Source: Spongiimicrobium salis (GTDB taxonomy: Bacteria; Bacteroidota; Bacteroidia; Flavobacteriales; Flavobacteriaceae). From it: DNA of 64,000 bases. The stretch covers positions 806,001 through 870,000 of the forward strand of contig NZ_JBHEQA010000001.1 of NCBI RefSeq assembly GCF_043678055.1, in the 5' to 3' direction. Position numbers and translations under genes: made by a program. The notes under the pieces are model-generated. The model did not search any database, was not told where the DNA came from, and saw only the letters and a list, made by a program, of their open reading frames with translations. This document shows positions 17,122-25,183 of this stretch, piece by piece (position 1 is the first letter of the stretch; each line of letters starts with the position of its first letter).

Positions 17122-18204
17122 ATGAATTTAGGAGTATTAAAGAAGGTTAATAAAAAGTTTTTACCTCAGAATTATCTTTTCCATCCCGAATGGATCGTTT
17201 TAGGGGTAAATAATGTCTGTAACCTGCACTGCAAAATGTGTGATATAGGCACCCAAAACCTCGATAGTAATTTTGCCCAAAATTTAGTAGGTACCCACCC
17301 CTTGAATATGCCTCTGGATTTGATTAAAAAAGTAATTGATGACACTGCAGCATATTACCCAAAATCCAAATTGGCCTATGCTTTTACGGAACCCCTTGTC
17401 TATCCACATTTAATTGAATCTTTAGAATACGCCGACAAAAAACAATTACGCACCACCATTACCACCAATGCATTAACATTAAAGCATAAGGCCAAAAAAC
17501 TTGTGGATGCAGGTATCAATGAAGTGTACGTATCTTTAGATGGGCCTCAGGACGTTCATAATGAAATAAGAGGGCATAAGAAATCCTTTCAAAAAGCCTT
17601 GGAAGGTATTGAGGAACTTTTAAGCGGTCCTAAAAAACCTAGGGTCAGTATCATTTGTGCCATTACGGAATGGAATATTGAAGTACTACACGAATTACTG
17701 GAATCACTAAAACATTTACCTATCCATGATATTGGGTTCATGCATACACAATTTGTCACCAAGGCAGCTGCGCAATTGCATGAGGATTCTCCTTGGAACG
17801 TACTATATCCTGCTTCCGACTCCAATATTGATCTTTTGAATTTTGACAATATGGATCTTGATCGTTTGCTTCTGGAAATTCAGACGATCAAAAAATCGGA
17901 TTATCCCTTTAAAGTATATTTCTCTCCAGAAATCACTACAAAGGAAAACTTAGCATTGTACTATCATCAAACCGAAAAAATCATTGGCAAACTGTGCCAT
18001 GCGGTCTACACAAGCATCATGATAAAATCAGATGGCTCGGTCATTCCTGCACACGGCAGATGTTATAATTTAACCTTAGGGAACATGCACGAACAAACAC
18101 TGAAGGAAATATGGTCTTCCGATGTGTTGCGAAGATTAAGAACAGATTTACATAAAGCGGGAGGGTTATTTCCTGCCTGCAGCAGATGTTGTAGTGCCTT
18201 TTAA
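17122..18204 (+). CDS. Radical SAM protein with SPASM-like C-terminal cysteines
   Basis: A 360-residue radical SAM enzyme without a B12 domain. The cluster motif CNLHCKMC is at C33, C37 and C40, very close to the N-terminus as usual for the SPASM/twitch class. ITTNALTL and VYVSLDGPQDVHNEIRG are typical barrel segments. The C-terminal region has further cysteines: KLC, then GRCYNLTLGNMHEQTLKEIW, and a CSRCC cluster near the end. These fit a SPASM or twitch auxiliary cluster; NxxLGN-T-xxxIW is the standard SPASM wording. Such enzymes act on peptides, sugars or cofactors. The gene lies between the sulfotransferase and the fourth B12-binding radical SAM gene, about 90 bases from the latter. Confidence 0.88.
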   Translation: MNLGVLKKVNKKFLPQNYLFHPEWIVLGVNNVCNLHCKMCDIGTQNLDSNFAQNLVGTHPLNMPLDLIKKVIDDTAAYYPKSKLAYAFTEPLVYPHLIESLEYADKKQLRTTITTNALTLKHKAKKLVDAGINEVYVSLDGPQDVHNEIRGHKKSFQKALEGIEELLSGPKKPRVSIICAITEWNIEVLHELLESLKHLPIHDIGFMHTQFVTKAAAQLHEDSPWNVLYPASDSNIDLLNFDNMDLDRLLLEIQTIKKSDYPFKVYFSPEITTKENLALYYHQTEKIIGKLCHAVYTSIMIKSDGSVIPAHGRCYNLTLGNMHEQTLKEIWSSDVLRRLRTDLHKAGGLFPACSRCCSAF

Positions 18205-18295
18205 TCATGGAATCCTCAAAATCTTGCAATTGCAAAAGGAGAAATCAATAGAATCATAATATCTTTACCAATCTCTTATTTTAACTATCCGTATC

Positions 18296-19816
18296 ATGTG
18301 CAACAAAGCTTTAATTTTTAATCCACGTAGTGCTAAAGGCAAGCATCGGATTCCTAATTCCATTTTACAGGTCGGTGCATCGATCTACGGTTTGTACGAC
18401 TTTGTATTTGTTGATGGCAACTTGGAAAAAGATCCTTGGGCTAAGATTAAATCTTATTTTGATACTGGGGAATTTAAATATTTCTGTTCTACGGTAATGC
18501 CAGGACCACAATTGAGTCAGGCTATTCCATTTACCAAAAAAGTAAAAGCGTCTTTTCCCGGTACCGTTACCATATGGGGCGGGTATTTTGCTTCCAACCA
18601 GTTTAAGGTATCCATAGAATCCCCTTTTGTGGATTTTATTGTAAATGGTCCGGGGGACGTTACGTTCCCCTCTTTATTGAATGCATTGGAGAAGAACGAT
18701 CGGGATGGACTCAAAAATATTAAAAATCTTATTTATTTAGATGAGGAAGGCACCATAGTCAAAACAGCAAAGGAAGCTCTTTTGGATCAAGACTCATTAC
18801 CTCCTTTGCCCTACAAACACCTGGATTCTTTTTACCCCTTACACAATTATTTGTGTAAGACTTTTTTAGGAAAGCGGACATTCTCGTACCATTCTAGTTT
18901 AGGCTGTCCCTTTACCTGTTCTTTTTGTGCGGTAGTACCTATCTATGATGGTCGTTGGAAGGCAAAATCTGCCCAAACAGTATATGACGACGTTAAATAT
19001 TTCATTGATAAATATGATATTGATGCGGTTGAATTTCATGACAATAATTTTTTCACCTCTAGAAAAAGGGTCGTTGAATTTGCCCAATTGATTAAAGATG
19101 ATAATATCACTTGGTGGGGAGAAGGTAGAATAGATACGATCAATAAATACAGTGACGACGATCTTAATTTGATGAAGGAAGCGGGTTGCAAGATGATTTT
19201 TCTGGGTGCCGAAACGGGAAATGATGACATCCTAAAACAAATGAACAAAGGAGGTACGCAAACTGGAAATGGCATTAAAGAATTTGCGAGACGCTTATAT
19301 CCAATTGGCATTATTCCCGAATTTTCATTTGTACTCGGTATGCCGGCGGACACCCCGGAAGAGGTGATGGCACAAATTGATTGGGATATTAATTTTATCA
19401 AAGAAATCAAGGAGATCAATCCGGATACCGAAATCATTATCTACCTCTACAGTCCTGTTGCCACGGAAGGATCCGAACTATATGAGCAAATACAGAGTGC
19501 CGGATTTAAGTTCCCTCAAGATCTGGAAGACTGGTTGAATCCTGCCTGGGCGAAATTTGATTTACGCAAGAACCCCTTAACACCTTGGTTAAATGCAACA
19601 ATGGTGGATAAAATCCAAAACTTTGAAACGGTATTGAACGGCTATTATCCCACGGCCTCTGATTTTAGGATCAAAGGATTAAAAAAACAGTTTTTGCGGG
19701 GAGTATCCAAGTTTAGATATAAGAGCGGTTTTTATAAATACCCCTACGAAATTAAGGCCATGCACAAGCTATGGAAATATCGCCAGCCCGAAATCGAAGG
19801 TTTTCATTCTGAATAA
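18296..19816 (+). CDS. B12-binding radical SAM protein
   Basis: Fourth cobalamin-type radical SAM enzyme, 506 residues. The B12 domain occupies about residues 1-150 (ALIFNPRSAKGKHRIPNSIL, then TVTIWGGYFASN and VNGPGD). The 4Fe-4S motif CPFTCSFC is at C204, C208 and C211 after YHSSLG. The barrel shows EFHDNNFFTSRKR, FLGAETGNDD and FSFVLGMPADTPEE. The C-terminal 120 residues are a helical domain with many aromatic and basic residues. Its stop overlaps the following methyltransferase start (TAATG at 19814-19818), suggesting coupled synthesis. The substrate is unknown. Confidence 0.9.
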   Translation: MCNKALIFNPRSAKGKHRIPNSILQVGASIYGLYDFVFVDGNLEKDPWAKIKSYFDTGEFKYFCSTVMPGPQLSQAIPFTKKVKASFPGTVTIWGGYFASNQFKVSIESPFVDFIVNGPGDVTFPSLLNALEKNDRDGLKNIKNLIYLDEEGTIVKTAKEALLDQDSLPPLPYKHLDSFYPLHNYLCKTFLGKRTFSYHSSLGCPFTCSFCAVVPIYDGRWKAKSAQTVYDDVKYFIDKYDIDAVEFHDNNFFTSRKRVVEFAQLIKDDNITWWGEGRIDTINKYSDDDLNLMKEAGCKMIFLGAETGNDDILKQMNKGGTQTGNGIKEFARRLYPIGIIPEFSFVLGMPADTPEEVMAQIDWDINFIKEIKEINPDTEIIIYLYSPVATEGSELYEQIQSAGFKFPQDLEDWLNPAWAKFDLRKNPLTPWLNATMVDKIQNFETVLNGYYPTASDFRIKGLKKQFLRGVSKFRYKSGFYKYPYEIKAMHKLWKYRQPEIEGFHSE

Positions 19817-20487
19817 TGCGAGCATTTCTAAAAAAACTGACCCATCCTTTTTTAAAAAAAGGAGCACAGTGGTACTATTCCAAACCCCGAAAGTACCGCT
19901 ATGACGATATTGAAGTGCTTGTACATCCCGATGTTTTTCCACCGCATTTAACACTCAGCACTAAAATATTACTGGATTTCATGAGCCCTATGGAACTTCA
20001 AGGGAAGCGTTTTTTAGAATTGGGCTGCGGCAGTGGAATAGTAGCATTATATGCCTCCAAAAAAGGGGCTAAAGTTACCGCCACGGATATTAACACCACG
20101 GCATTGTCTTTTTTGGAAAAAGCGGCGGATCACAATCAGTGCACTGTAGAAATACGACATTCCGATTTGTTCGAGAATTTACGGGAACATCATTTTGACT
20201 ACATTTTTATCAACCCCCCGTATTATCCACGAAAGGCTAAAAATATAAAAGAGCAGGCCTGGTTCTGTGGAGAGGATTTTGAATATTTTAAAAAGCTATT
20301 TCAGCAATTGCCATCATATTTAGAAGAAAATGCGCAAACCTACATGATTCTTTCAGAAGATTGCCAAATAGCCACAATTCAAAAATTGGCAATACACCAA
20401 GGTATTTCCATGAAAGTAATTCATAAAAAAAAGGTAGCTGCAGAAATGAATTATATCTACACCCTTGCCTTAAGCACTAAAAATTAA
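19816..20487 (+). CDS. SAM-dependent methyltransferase (class I)
   Basis: A 223-residue Rossmann-fold methyltransferase. The SAM-binding motif is LELGCGSGIVALYASKKG, followed by the acidic TATDIN strand end and the catalytic-type INPPYYPR motif. NPPY is typical of N-methyltransferases that act on amide, exocyclic amine or guanine nitrogens (PrmC/TrmN6/RsmC-like). Coupled translation with the radical SAM gene points to a role in the same pathway, but an RNA- or protein-methylating role is equally consistent with the motif. It is followed by a hairpin terminator. Confidence 0.82.
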   Translation: MRAFLKKLTHPFLKKGAQWYYSKPRKYRYDDIEVLVHPDVFPPHLTLSTKILLDFMSPMELQGKRFLELGCGSGIVALYASKKGAKVTATDINTTALSFLEKAADHNQCTVEIRHSDLFENLREHHFDYIFINPPYYPRKAKNIKEQAWFCGEDFEYFKKLFQQLPSYLEENAQTYMILSEDCQIATIQKLAIHQGISMKVIHKKKVAAEMNYIYTLALSTKN

Positions 20488-20512
20488 AGTGGGTCCGATG
20501 AGAACCCACTTT
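20486..20512. terminator. Bidirectional hairpin terminator between convergent genes
   Basis: Perfect 9-bp stem AAAGTGGGT / ACCCACTTT with a 9-base loop. It lies between the end of the methyltransferase gene and the convergent lipoprotein gene, with T-rich flanks on both sides. Confidence 0.75.
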
Positions 20513-20539
20513 AGACAAATATTATGTTCCTGTATGTAA

Positions 20540-21058
20540 TTATCTTCTTGTAAAAACAGCACCTGTCCCTGCCAAGGTATTTTCATCAATAAGCTCTGCT
20601 GGAATAGTCAAGGTATCTCCTTCCAAGACTACCGTAAGCACTTGTTCTTCCCCATCTTGAGTGATGGTCAATTGATCATCTTCCAAACTCCATGTAGCTT
20701 CTTCGGTAAGCAAGGTTTCAGGACAGCTTATCATAGGAATGCCCCCGCCTAAGCCGGCAAGTTGATCGGAAAAATCCCTGAATTCAACAACGGCGGTATC
20801 GTCTTCATTGAAGGTCAAGGTAGAGATATCACAGCCATCATCTATCAATGCGGTCAAAATACCATTGATCAACACCAATTCCGTTGTAGCGTCGACCCCA
20901 GTAAGATCTAAACCGGAAAAATCCCAAATACCCACTAACGGATTTACTTCTTCCACAGGAGGTGTTTCCGTTTCTCCGGAAGTGTCTACTTCGCTATCAC
21001 TGGAGCAGGAAAAAATGAACATGGTCCCTAAAAATAAAATTAACAGATTACGTTTCAT
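20540..21058 (-). CDS. Lipocalin-like lipoprotein
   Basis: A 172-residue exported lipoprotein with signal peptide and lipobox FSCSS around residue 18, then an acidic Ser/Glu/Pro linker (residues 20-38). After that comes a beta-rich domain starting LVGIWDFSGLDL, with C-terminal strands WSLEDDQLTITQDGEEQVLTV. This pattern (WxF near the start, alternating strands ending in a short positive tail) is that of the lipocalin-like domains common in Bacteroidetes lipoproteins. No ligand or partner can be inferred. It is monocistronic, read towards the terminator at 20486-20512. Confidence 0.75.
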   Translation of the reverse strand: MKRNLLILFLGTMFIFSCSSDSEVDTSGETETPPVEEVNPLVGIWDFSGLDLTGVDATTELVLINGILTALIDDGCDISTLTFNEDDTAVVEFRDFSDQLAGLGGGIPMISCPETLLTEEATWSLEDDQLTITQDGEEQVLTVVLEGDTLTIPAELIDENTLAGTGAVFTRR

Positions 21059-21215
21059 TACTTTGTTTTTTAATTTTCGTTTTTCATTAGGGCGTAAATG
21101 TAATCGGTATATTTGAAAACTTCAAAGTTCTTATTATAAAATACAGGGTATCCCCGACCAAGAGTCAGATTAATCTCCATTTTCATCACTTAACAGAGGC
21201 ATACTCTATATAATT

Positions 21216-23867
21216 TTAAAGAATAAATCGATATGTTGCCTTGATCAAGAAAATATTTTGAGGTTTTTCATTGCCAAAAATGGTATTCTCCAAGCCTTGA
21301 AAAAGTCCATCTTGGGGATTCCCTGAACGCGATAAATCTTGAGACCAGACCAAAAAGATCTCCGAGCCCGGGATGTACTCCCAACGCGCCACCAAATTCG
21401 ATCGGAATTGCACAAAAGCGAAATCCGGATCACCAAAACTAAAATCCGTTACACCATCCAAATTTTCGTCTACATTATACGTGCCTTCGTTTAGCTGTAT
21501 CTGTCCACCCCCATAGGCTGAGAATCGATCTTCAAAGCGAGCGGCCTCGGCATTATCCACCACTTTGAAATCCGAATACCTGCCTCTGGAAATAAAAGGT
21601 TGCCCCCAATATTGTATGGTGAGATTAGGATTGATATTATAATTCATTCGGAAAGACATGCTCAAAGTGCGTTGGGCAATAGTACCATTGAGATATCGCG
21701 TATCCCCGTTCACATCTATATTGCTTACAAATTGCAATTGATCGTTATTGATATTGTAGGAAGGTCTCGCCGAAAAGCTAAGGGCATTTATAGGTTGATA
21801 CGTTACCCCGAAACCTATATTATAGGATTCGTATGAATTATCGGTAGCCTTGCGGCCATTATGGAACATATTCAAACGTACTTTTTTACGGCCATCCGTG
21901 CCCACGCTGTTAAAAAAGCCAATTTCGGGGGATTGTCGTAATCGGGGGCCACCTCTTAGGGCAAAGTTGGAATATTGAATGGGAGCGTAATTGAACCCTA
22001 TGTTGGAAAACCAGTTGTTTTTCCAGTTTTGCCATGTATTGGTATTAAAGCGTAAACTATTATGATTCCCTCCAAAATCCCATACGCTCCAATGGTTGTA
22101 ATTGATTCCCACTCTTCTAAAACTATTATCGGGCTTTAGAGTTTGATAGCCTACCCAGGTATAGTGTCTGATATCATCTGCCTGCCGTTGAAATCCTATA
22201 TCGTTCAACTCCAATTCAGGGGAACGCCAAGTTGCCCCCGATTCAAATCTCCAATGACCATTTCCAATCTTACCTATTTTTAAGTTTCCACCACTCCCCG
22301 TCAATGAAGTTTTGTCGGGATCCACTTCCACATGATCCGCACCTACCCTCTGGAATAAATGCGTAATAGACTCCTGTGTATTTTGTATGGCTTCGGCACT
22401 TCCCAGGACATGACTCCATATAAACCTTCCTTCCAAATACCAGTCCCTTTCATTCCACTGATGCTTAAAATCAAGTCCCCCCGAATAAGCAGCACGGTGT
22501 AAAAAACTGACTCTTTCCGTTAGGGCATCCCTGTTCGTTGCCGTAAAAATCCCTCCAATGAAGGTATTGTTCTCATTAAAATCCTTCTGAATTCGACTGA
22601 CAAAATAATTGGTCAACGGCTCCACAATTTCTTTGCGCCTATCGGTGCCATTGGCAATAGTAGCATAACGCTTGGCGGTAACACTTTCCAATACCCCTAT
22701 AGACCAGCCATCCTGGGTCTTCCCACTAAATTTTGCCGCACCAAGTATGGGTGTATTTTCGGGCTGATCTACAAAATCTCCATCCGAGGTATTGGGAAAA
22801 CCTTGGGGACTCCTCCCTATGCGCCTGGAATAAAATACATTATCAAAACCAAAAGTGTTGCCCGCTTGGGAGTTTGATACAGTATAATCGAAAATGTTTT
22901 TGTTCTCCACGAAAAAAGGGCGTTGCTCCCTAAAGAAAATCTGAAAACCATCTAGAGCAATGGCTGAGGGATCCGCTTCTACTTGTCCAAAATCAGGGTT
23001 TACCGTAAGATCTATGGTAAGGTCGTTGGTTACGCCAATTTTGGCATCGAGTCCTGCAGTAATTTGATTATCGTCTCCATCTCTAAAGGGATTCCCGTCC
23101 TCCGCTTCAAAAGTTTCCCTATTGGCAACCGTATAAGGCTGAATCTCCAATTGCTTCTGAGGCTCTAAACCTATTAGGCCATGCAATTCCCCAAATTCAC
23201 TTACCCAACCTGGAGTATCTATAGGTTTTCGTTGCCAAAGCGAACGTTCTTCCGCTCTAAAAAAGCGTCGGGTAGATTGCAATCCCCAAACCTGTTCTTT
23301 TCCACTTCCAAATTTTAATTGACTTAGCGGTATTTTCAATTCGGCAGTCCATCCTTCCGTGTCAACATTTGTTTTTACATACCAGATAGGGTTCCAACTC
23401 CCATCCCAATCTTCTCCATTATTGGAAATAAATTCATCGCCTTTTACTCCAGCAGCTGTGATCGTAAAGGAGAAAGCCGTGCGTTTATCGTGATAGCTAT
23501 CGATATTGAACTCTACCCAATCTCCCTCAAAGCCATCCCGCCTGGATAAGCGCTTAACGATATTCTGAGGTTCTGCATCATAACAGCGTACTCCTATATA
23601 TAGAAATCGCTTGTCATATACAATCTTAAATTTGGTCTGATAACTGGGCGCAGTGTTTTCATCGGGTTGATTCTCAATATAGTCTCCTGTCCATTCTACG
23701 ATATCCCAGGAGGCGTCATCCAACATTCCATCAATATCAGGGGCTTTTAAATTGTTCAAGGCTTTGGTGGTATACACCTTTTTCGGAACGGTATTGATGG
23801 TATCTTGGCCCACCAATGTTGTCTGCGCCAAAAAAAAGGCGCAGCACATTGGAATAAGAAGTTTCAT
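21216..23867 (-). CDS. DUF5916 outer-membrane protein with N-terminal CBM9-like domain
   Basis: An 883-residue exported protein. A signal peptide (residues 1-20) is followed by a carbohydrate-binding-family-9-like domain at about 40-230 (DGMLDDASW, YIGVRCYDAEPQNIV, FTITAAGVKGDE, WTAELKIPLSQL). A long DUF5916 region with alternating hydrophobic/aromatic strands follows and ends in an aromatic-rich C-terminus (FLIKATYRFIL), typical of an outer-membrane beta-barrel. PFFVENKNIF and FYSRRIGRSP are recurring DUF5916 phrases. The function is unknown; relatives are often found near peptidases or regulators. Short in-frame alternative starts do not change the domain picture. It is divergent from the rplM operon. 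Confidence 0.85.
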   Translation of the reverse strand: MKLLIPMCCAFFLAQTTLVGQDTINTVPKKVYTTKALNNLKAPDIDGMLDDASWDIVEWTGDYIENQPDENTAPSYQTKFKIVYDKRFLYIGVRCYDAEPQNIVKRLSRRDGFEGDWVEFNIDSYHDKRTAFSFTITAAGVKGDEFISNNGEDWDGSWNPIWYVKTNVDTEGWTAELKIPLSQLKFGSGKEQVWGLQSTRRFFRAEERSLWQRKPIDTPGWVSEFGELHGLIGLEPQKQLEIQPYTVANRETFEAEDGNPFRDGDDNQITAGLDAKIGVTNDLTIDLTVNPDFGQVEADPSAIALDGFQIFFREQRPFFVENKNIFDYTVSNSQAGNTFGFDNVFYSRRIGRSPQGFPNTSDGDFVDQPENTPILGAAKFSGKTQDGWSIGVLESVTAKRYATIANGTDRRKEIVEPLTNYFVSRIQKDFNENNTFIGGIFTATNRDALTERVSFLHRAAYSGGLDFKHQWNERDWYLEGRFIWSHVLGSAEAIQNTQESITHLFQRVGADHVEVDPDKTSLTGSGGNLKIGKIGNGHWRFESGATWRSPELELNDIGFQRQADDIRHYTWVGYQTLKPDNSFRRVGINYNHWSVWDFGGNHNSLRFNTNTWQNWKNNWFSNIGFNYAPIQYSNFALRGGPRLRQSPEIGFFNSVGTDGRKKVRLNMFHNGRKATDNSYESYNIGFGVTYQPINALSFSARPSYNINNDQLQFVSNIDVNGDTRYLNGTIAQRTLSMSFRMNYNINPNLTIQYWGQPFISRGRYSDFKVVDNAEAARFEDRFSAYGGGQIQLNEGTYNVDENLDGVTDFSFGDPDFAFVQFRSNLVARWEYIPGSEIFLVWSQDLSRSGNPQDGLFQGLENTIFGNEKPQNIFLIKATYRFIL

Positions 23868-24042
23868 GTTGTCGTTTTAGATTGATTCACAGTAAGGACT
23901 CGCGAATATGGAAGCAGTTACACCTTTCTTTGGATTTTAATTTTTATTTAACAAAAACCGCTATTTCAATCTATCTTCGCAGGGAGGATTTGGCCTTATC
24001 TTACCGCCAAATAAAATTTTATAAAATAATCTGAAACAAGCA

Positions 24043-24073
24043 TTTGCATTTCAAGTTAATAATTGTACATTTG
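24043..24073 (+). promoter_or_regulatory. Bacteroidetes-type promoter for rplM-rpsI
   Basis: TTTG at 24043-24046 and TACATTTG at 24066-24073, separated by 19 bases. This matches the -33 TTTG / -7 TANNTTTG consensus of the Bacteroidetes primary sigma factor exactly. Transcription should start about 24080, giving a leader of roughly 40 bases before the GTG start of rplM. Confidence 0.75.
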
Positions 24074-24120
24074 CACCCCGTTTATAGGGATTGGAATGTT
24101 TAATCAATAAATATATTAGT

Positions 24121-24576
24121 GTGGATACATTAAGCTACAAAACTGTTTCGGCCAATAAGGCAACGGTAGACAAGCAGTGGTTATTAGTTAATGCTGAAGG
24201 GGAAACATTGGGGCGTCTTGCTTCTAAAGTAGCCAAATTGCTTAGAGGAAAACATAAACCTAATTTTACACCGCACGTTGATTGTGGAGATAATGTGGTT
24301 ATTATCAACGCAGAAAAAATCAATTTGACCGGAAACAAGTGGAACGACAAAACATATTTGCGTTATACTGGTTATCCAGGTGGACAGCGTTCTGAAACTG
24401 CCAGAGAAATTTTGGCGAAGAACCCTGCCCGTATCGTAGAAAAATCAATTAAGGGAATGCTTCCAAAAAATAGACTAGGTGCTGATTTGTTCAGAAACCT
24501 TAGAGTGTATGTTGGATCAGAGCACGATCAGGAAGCGCAAAAACCCACCGCTATTAATTTAAACGACCTTAAATAA
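24121..24576 (+). CDS. rplM: 50S ribosomal protein L13
   Basis: Large-subunit assembly protein that binds 23S rRNA. GRLASKVAKLLRGKHKPNF and the GMLPKNRLG segment are diagnostic, and the length of 151 residues matches Bacteroidetes L13. I place the start at the GTG at 24121, giving MDTLSYKT, the N-terminus I recall for Bacteroidetes L13. The longer frame begins with a TTG at 24091 and adds ten residues without homology, and the ATG at 24095 is out of frame. The stop overlaps the rpsI start by one base (TAATG), the conserved rplM-rpsI order. Confidence 0.93.
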   Translation: MDTLSYKTVSANKATVDKQWLLVNAEGETLGRLASKVAKLLRGKHKPNFTPHVDCGDNVVIINAEKINLTGNKWNDKTYLRYTGYPGGQRSETAREILAKNPARIVEKSIKGMLPKNRLGADLFRNLRVYVGSEHDQEAQKPTAINLNDLK

Positions 24577-24962
24577 TGGAAGTAATTCATAAAATAGGTA
24601 GAAGAAAAACAGCTGTTGCACGTGTATACGTATCCGAAGGTACGGGTAATATCACTGTCAACAAAAAAGAGTTGAACAACTATTTTACCACAGCTACTTT
24701 ACAATATAAAGTAAAGCAGCCTTTTGTACTTACAGAGAATGAAAACAATTTCGATGTAAAAGTAAATGTATATGGTGGTGGAATCACTGGACAGGCAGAA
24801 GCTATCCGATTGGCCTTGTCAAGAGCATTATGCGAACTTGACGTGGAGCATAGATCTACACTTAAACCAGAAGGATTATTGACTAGAGATCCAAGAATGG
24901 TAGAGCGTAAGAAATTCGGACAGAAGAAAGCCCGTAAGAAATTCCAGTTCTCTAAACGTTAA
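24576..24962 (+). CDS. rpsI: 30S ribosomal protein S9
   Basis: Small-subunit protein whose C-terminal tail reaches the P-site tRNA. GRRKTAVARVYV at the start, GGGITGQAEAIRLALSRAL in the middle and the basic tail KKFGQKKARKKFQFSKR, ending in Lys-Arg, are all typical. It has 128 residues, the usual size. It is translationally coupled to rplM and followed by a hairpin terminator at 24977-25005. Confidence 0.97.
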   Translation: MEVIHKIGRRKTAVARVYVSEGTGNITVNKKELNNYFTTATLQYKVKQPFVLTENENNFDVKVNVYGGGITGQAEAIRLALSRALCELDVEHRSTLKPEGLLTRDPRMVERKKFGQKKARKKFQFSKR

Positions 24963-24976
24963 AATATTTTTAATAC

Positions 24977-25005
24977 AAGTGCTGAAATCGTTTCGGCACT
25001 TTTTT
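24977..25005 (+). terminator. Rho-independent terminator after rpsI
   Basis: Hairpin AAGTGCTGAAA / TTTCGGCACTT (one T-G wobble) with a three-base loop, followed directly by a run of T. It separates the rplM-rpsI operon from rpsB-tsf. Confidence 0.85.
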
Positions 25006-25040
25006 CATAAGTTCATTGATAACCCATACCGGGTAAATTA

Positions 25041-25150
25041 AGATATCGATATGTCAATCGATATTTATGGAGATCTTTACGAGATAAAGGTCCCATTTAG
25101 TTTAGCATCTAAATGCTAAAGGCCCATCAATTTGGTGGCCACTTTAGCAT
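25041..25150 (+). promoter_or_regulatory. Candidate structured leader of rpsB
   Basis: The 5' region of rpsB holds two perfect hairpins: ATATCGAT at 25043-25050 pairing with 25057-25064, and TTTAGCAT at 25101-25108 pairing with ATGCTAAA at 25113-25120. A second copy of TTTAGCAT at 25143-25150 could pair with the same 25113-25120 strand instead, so two mutually exclusive folds are possible. This would fit feedback control by S2, which is known in other phyla, but no known motif is recognised here. Confidence 0.4.
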
Positions 25151-25183
25151 TGCTAATTCAAAGGAACGTAAACTATAAATAAA

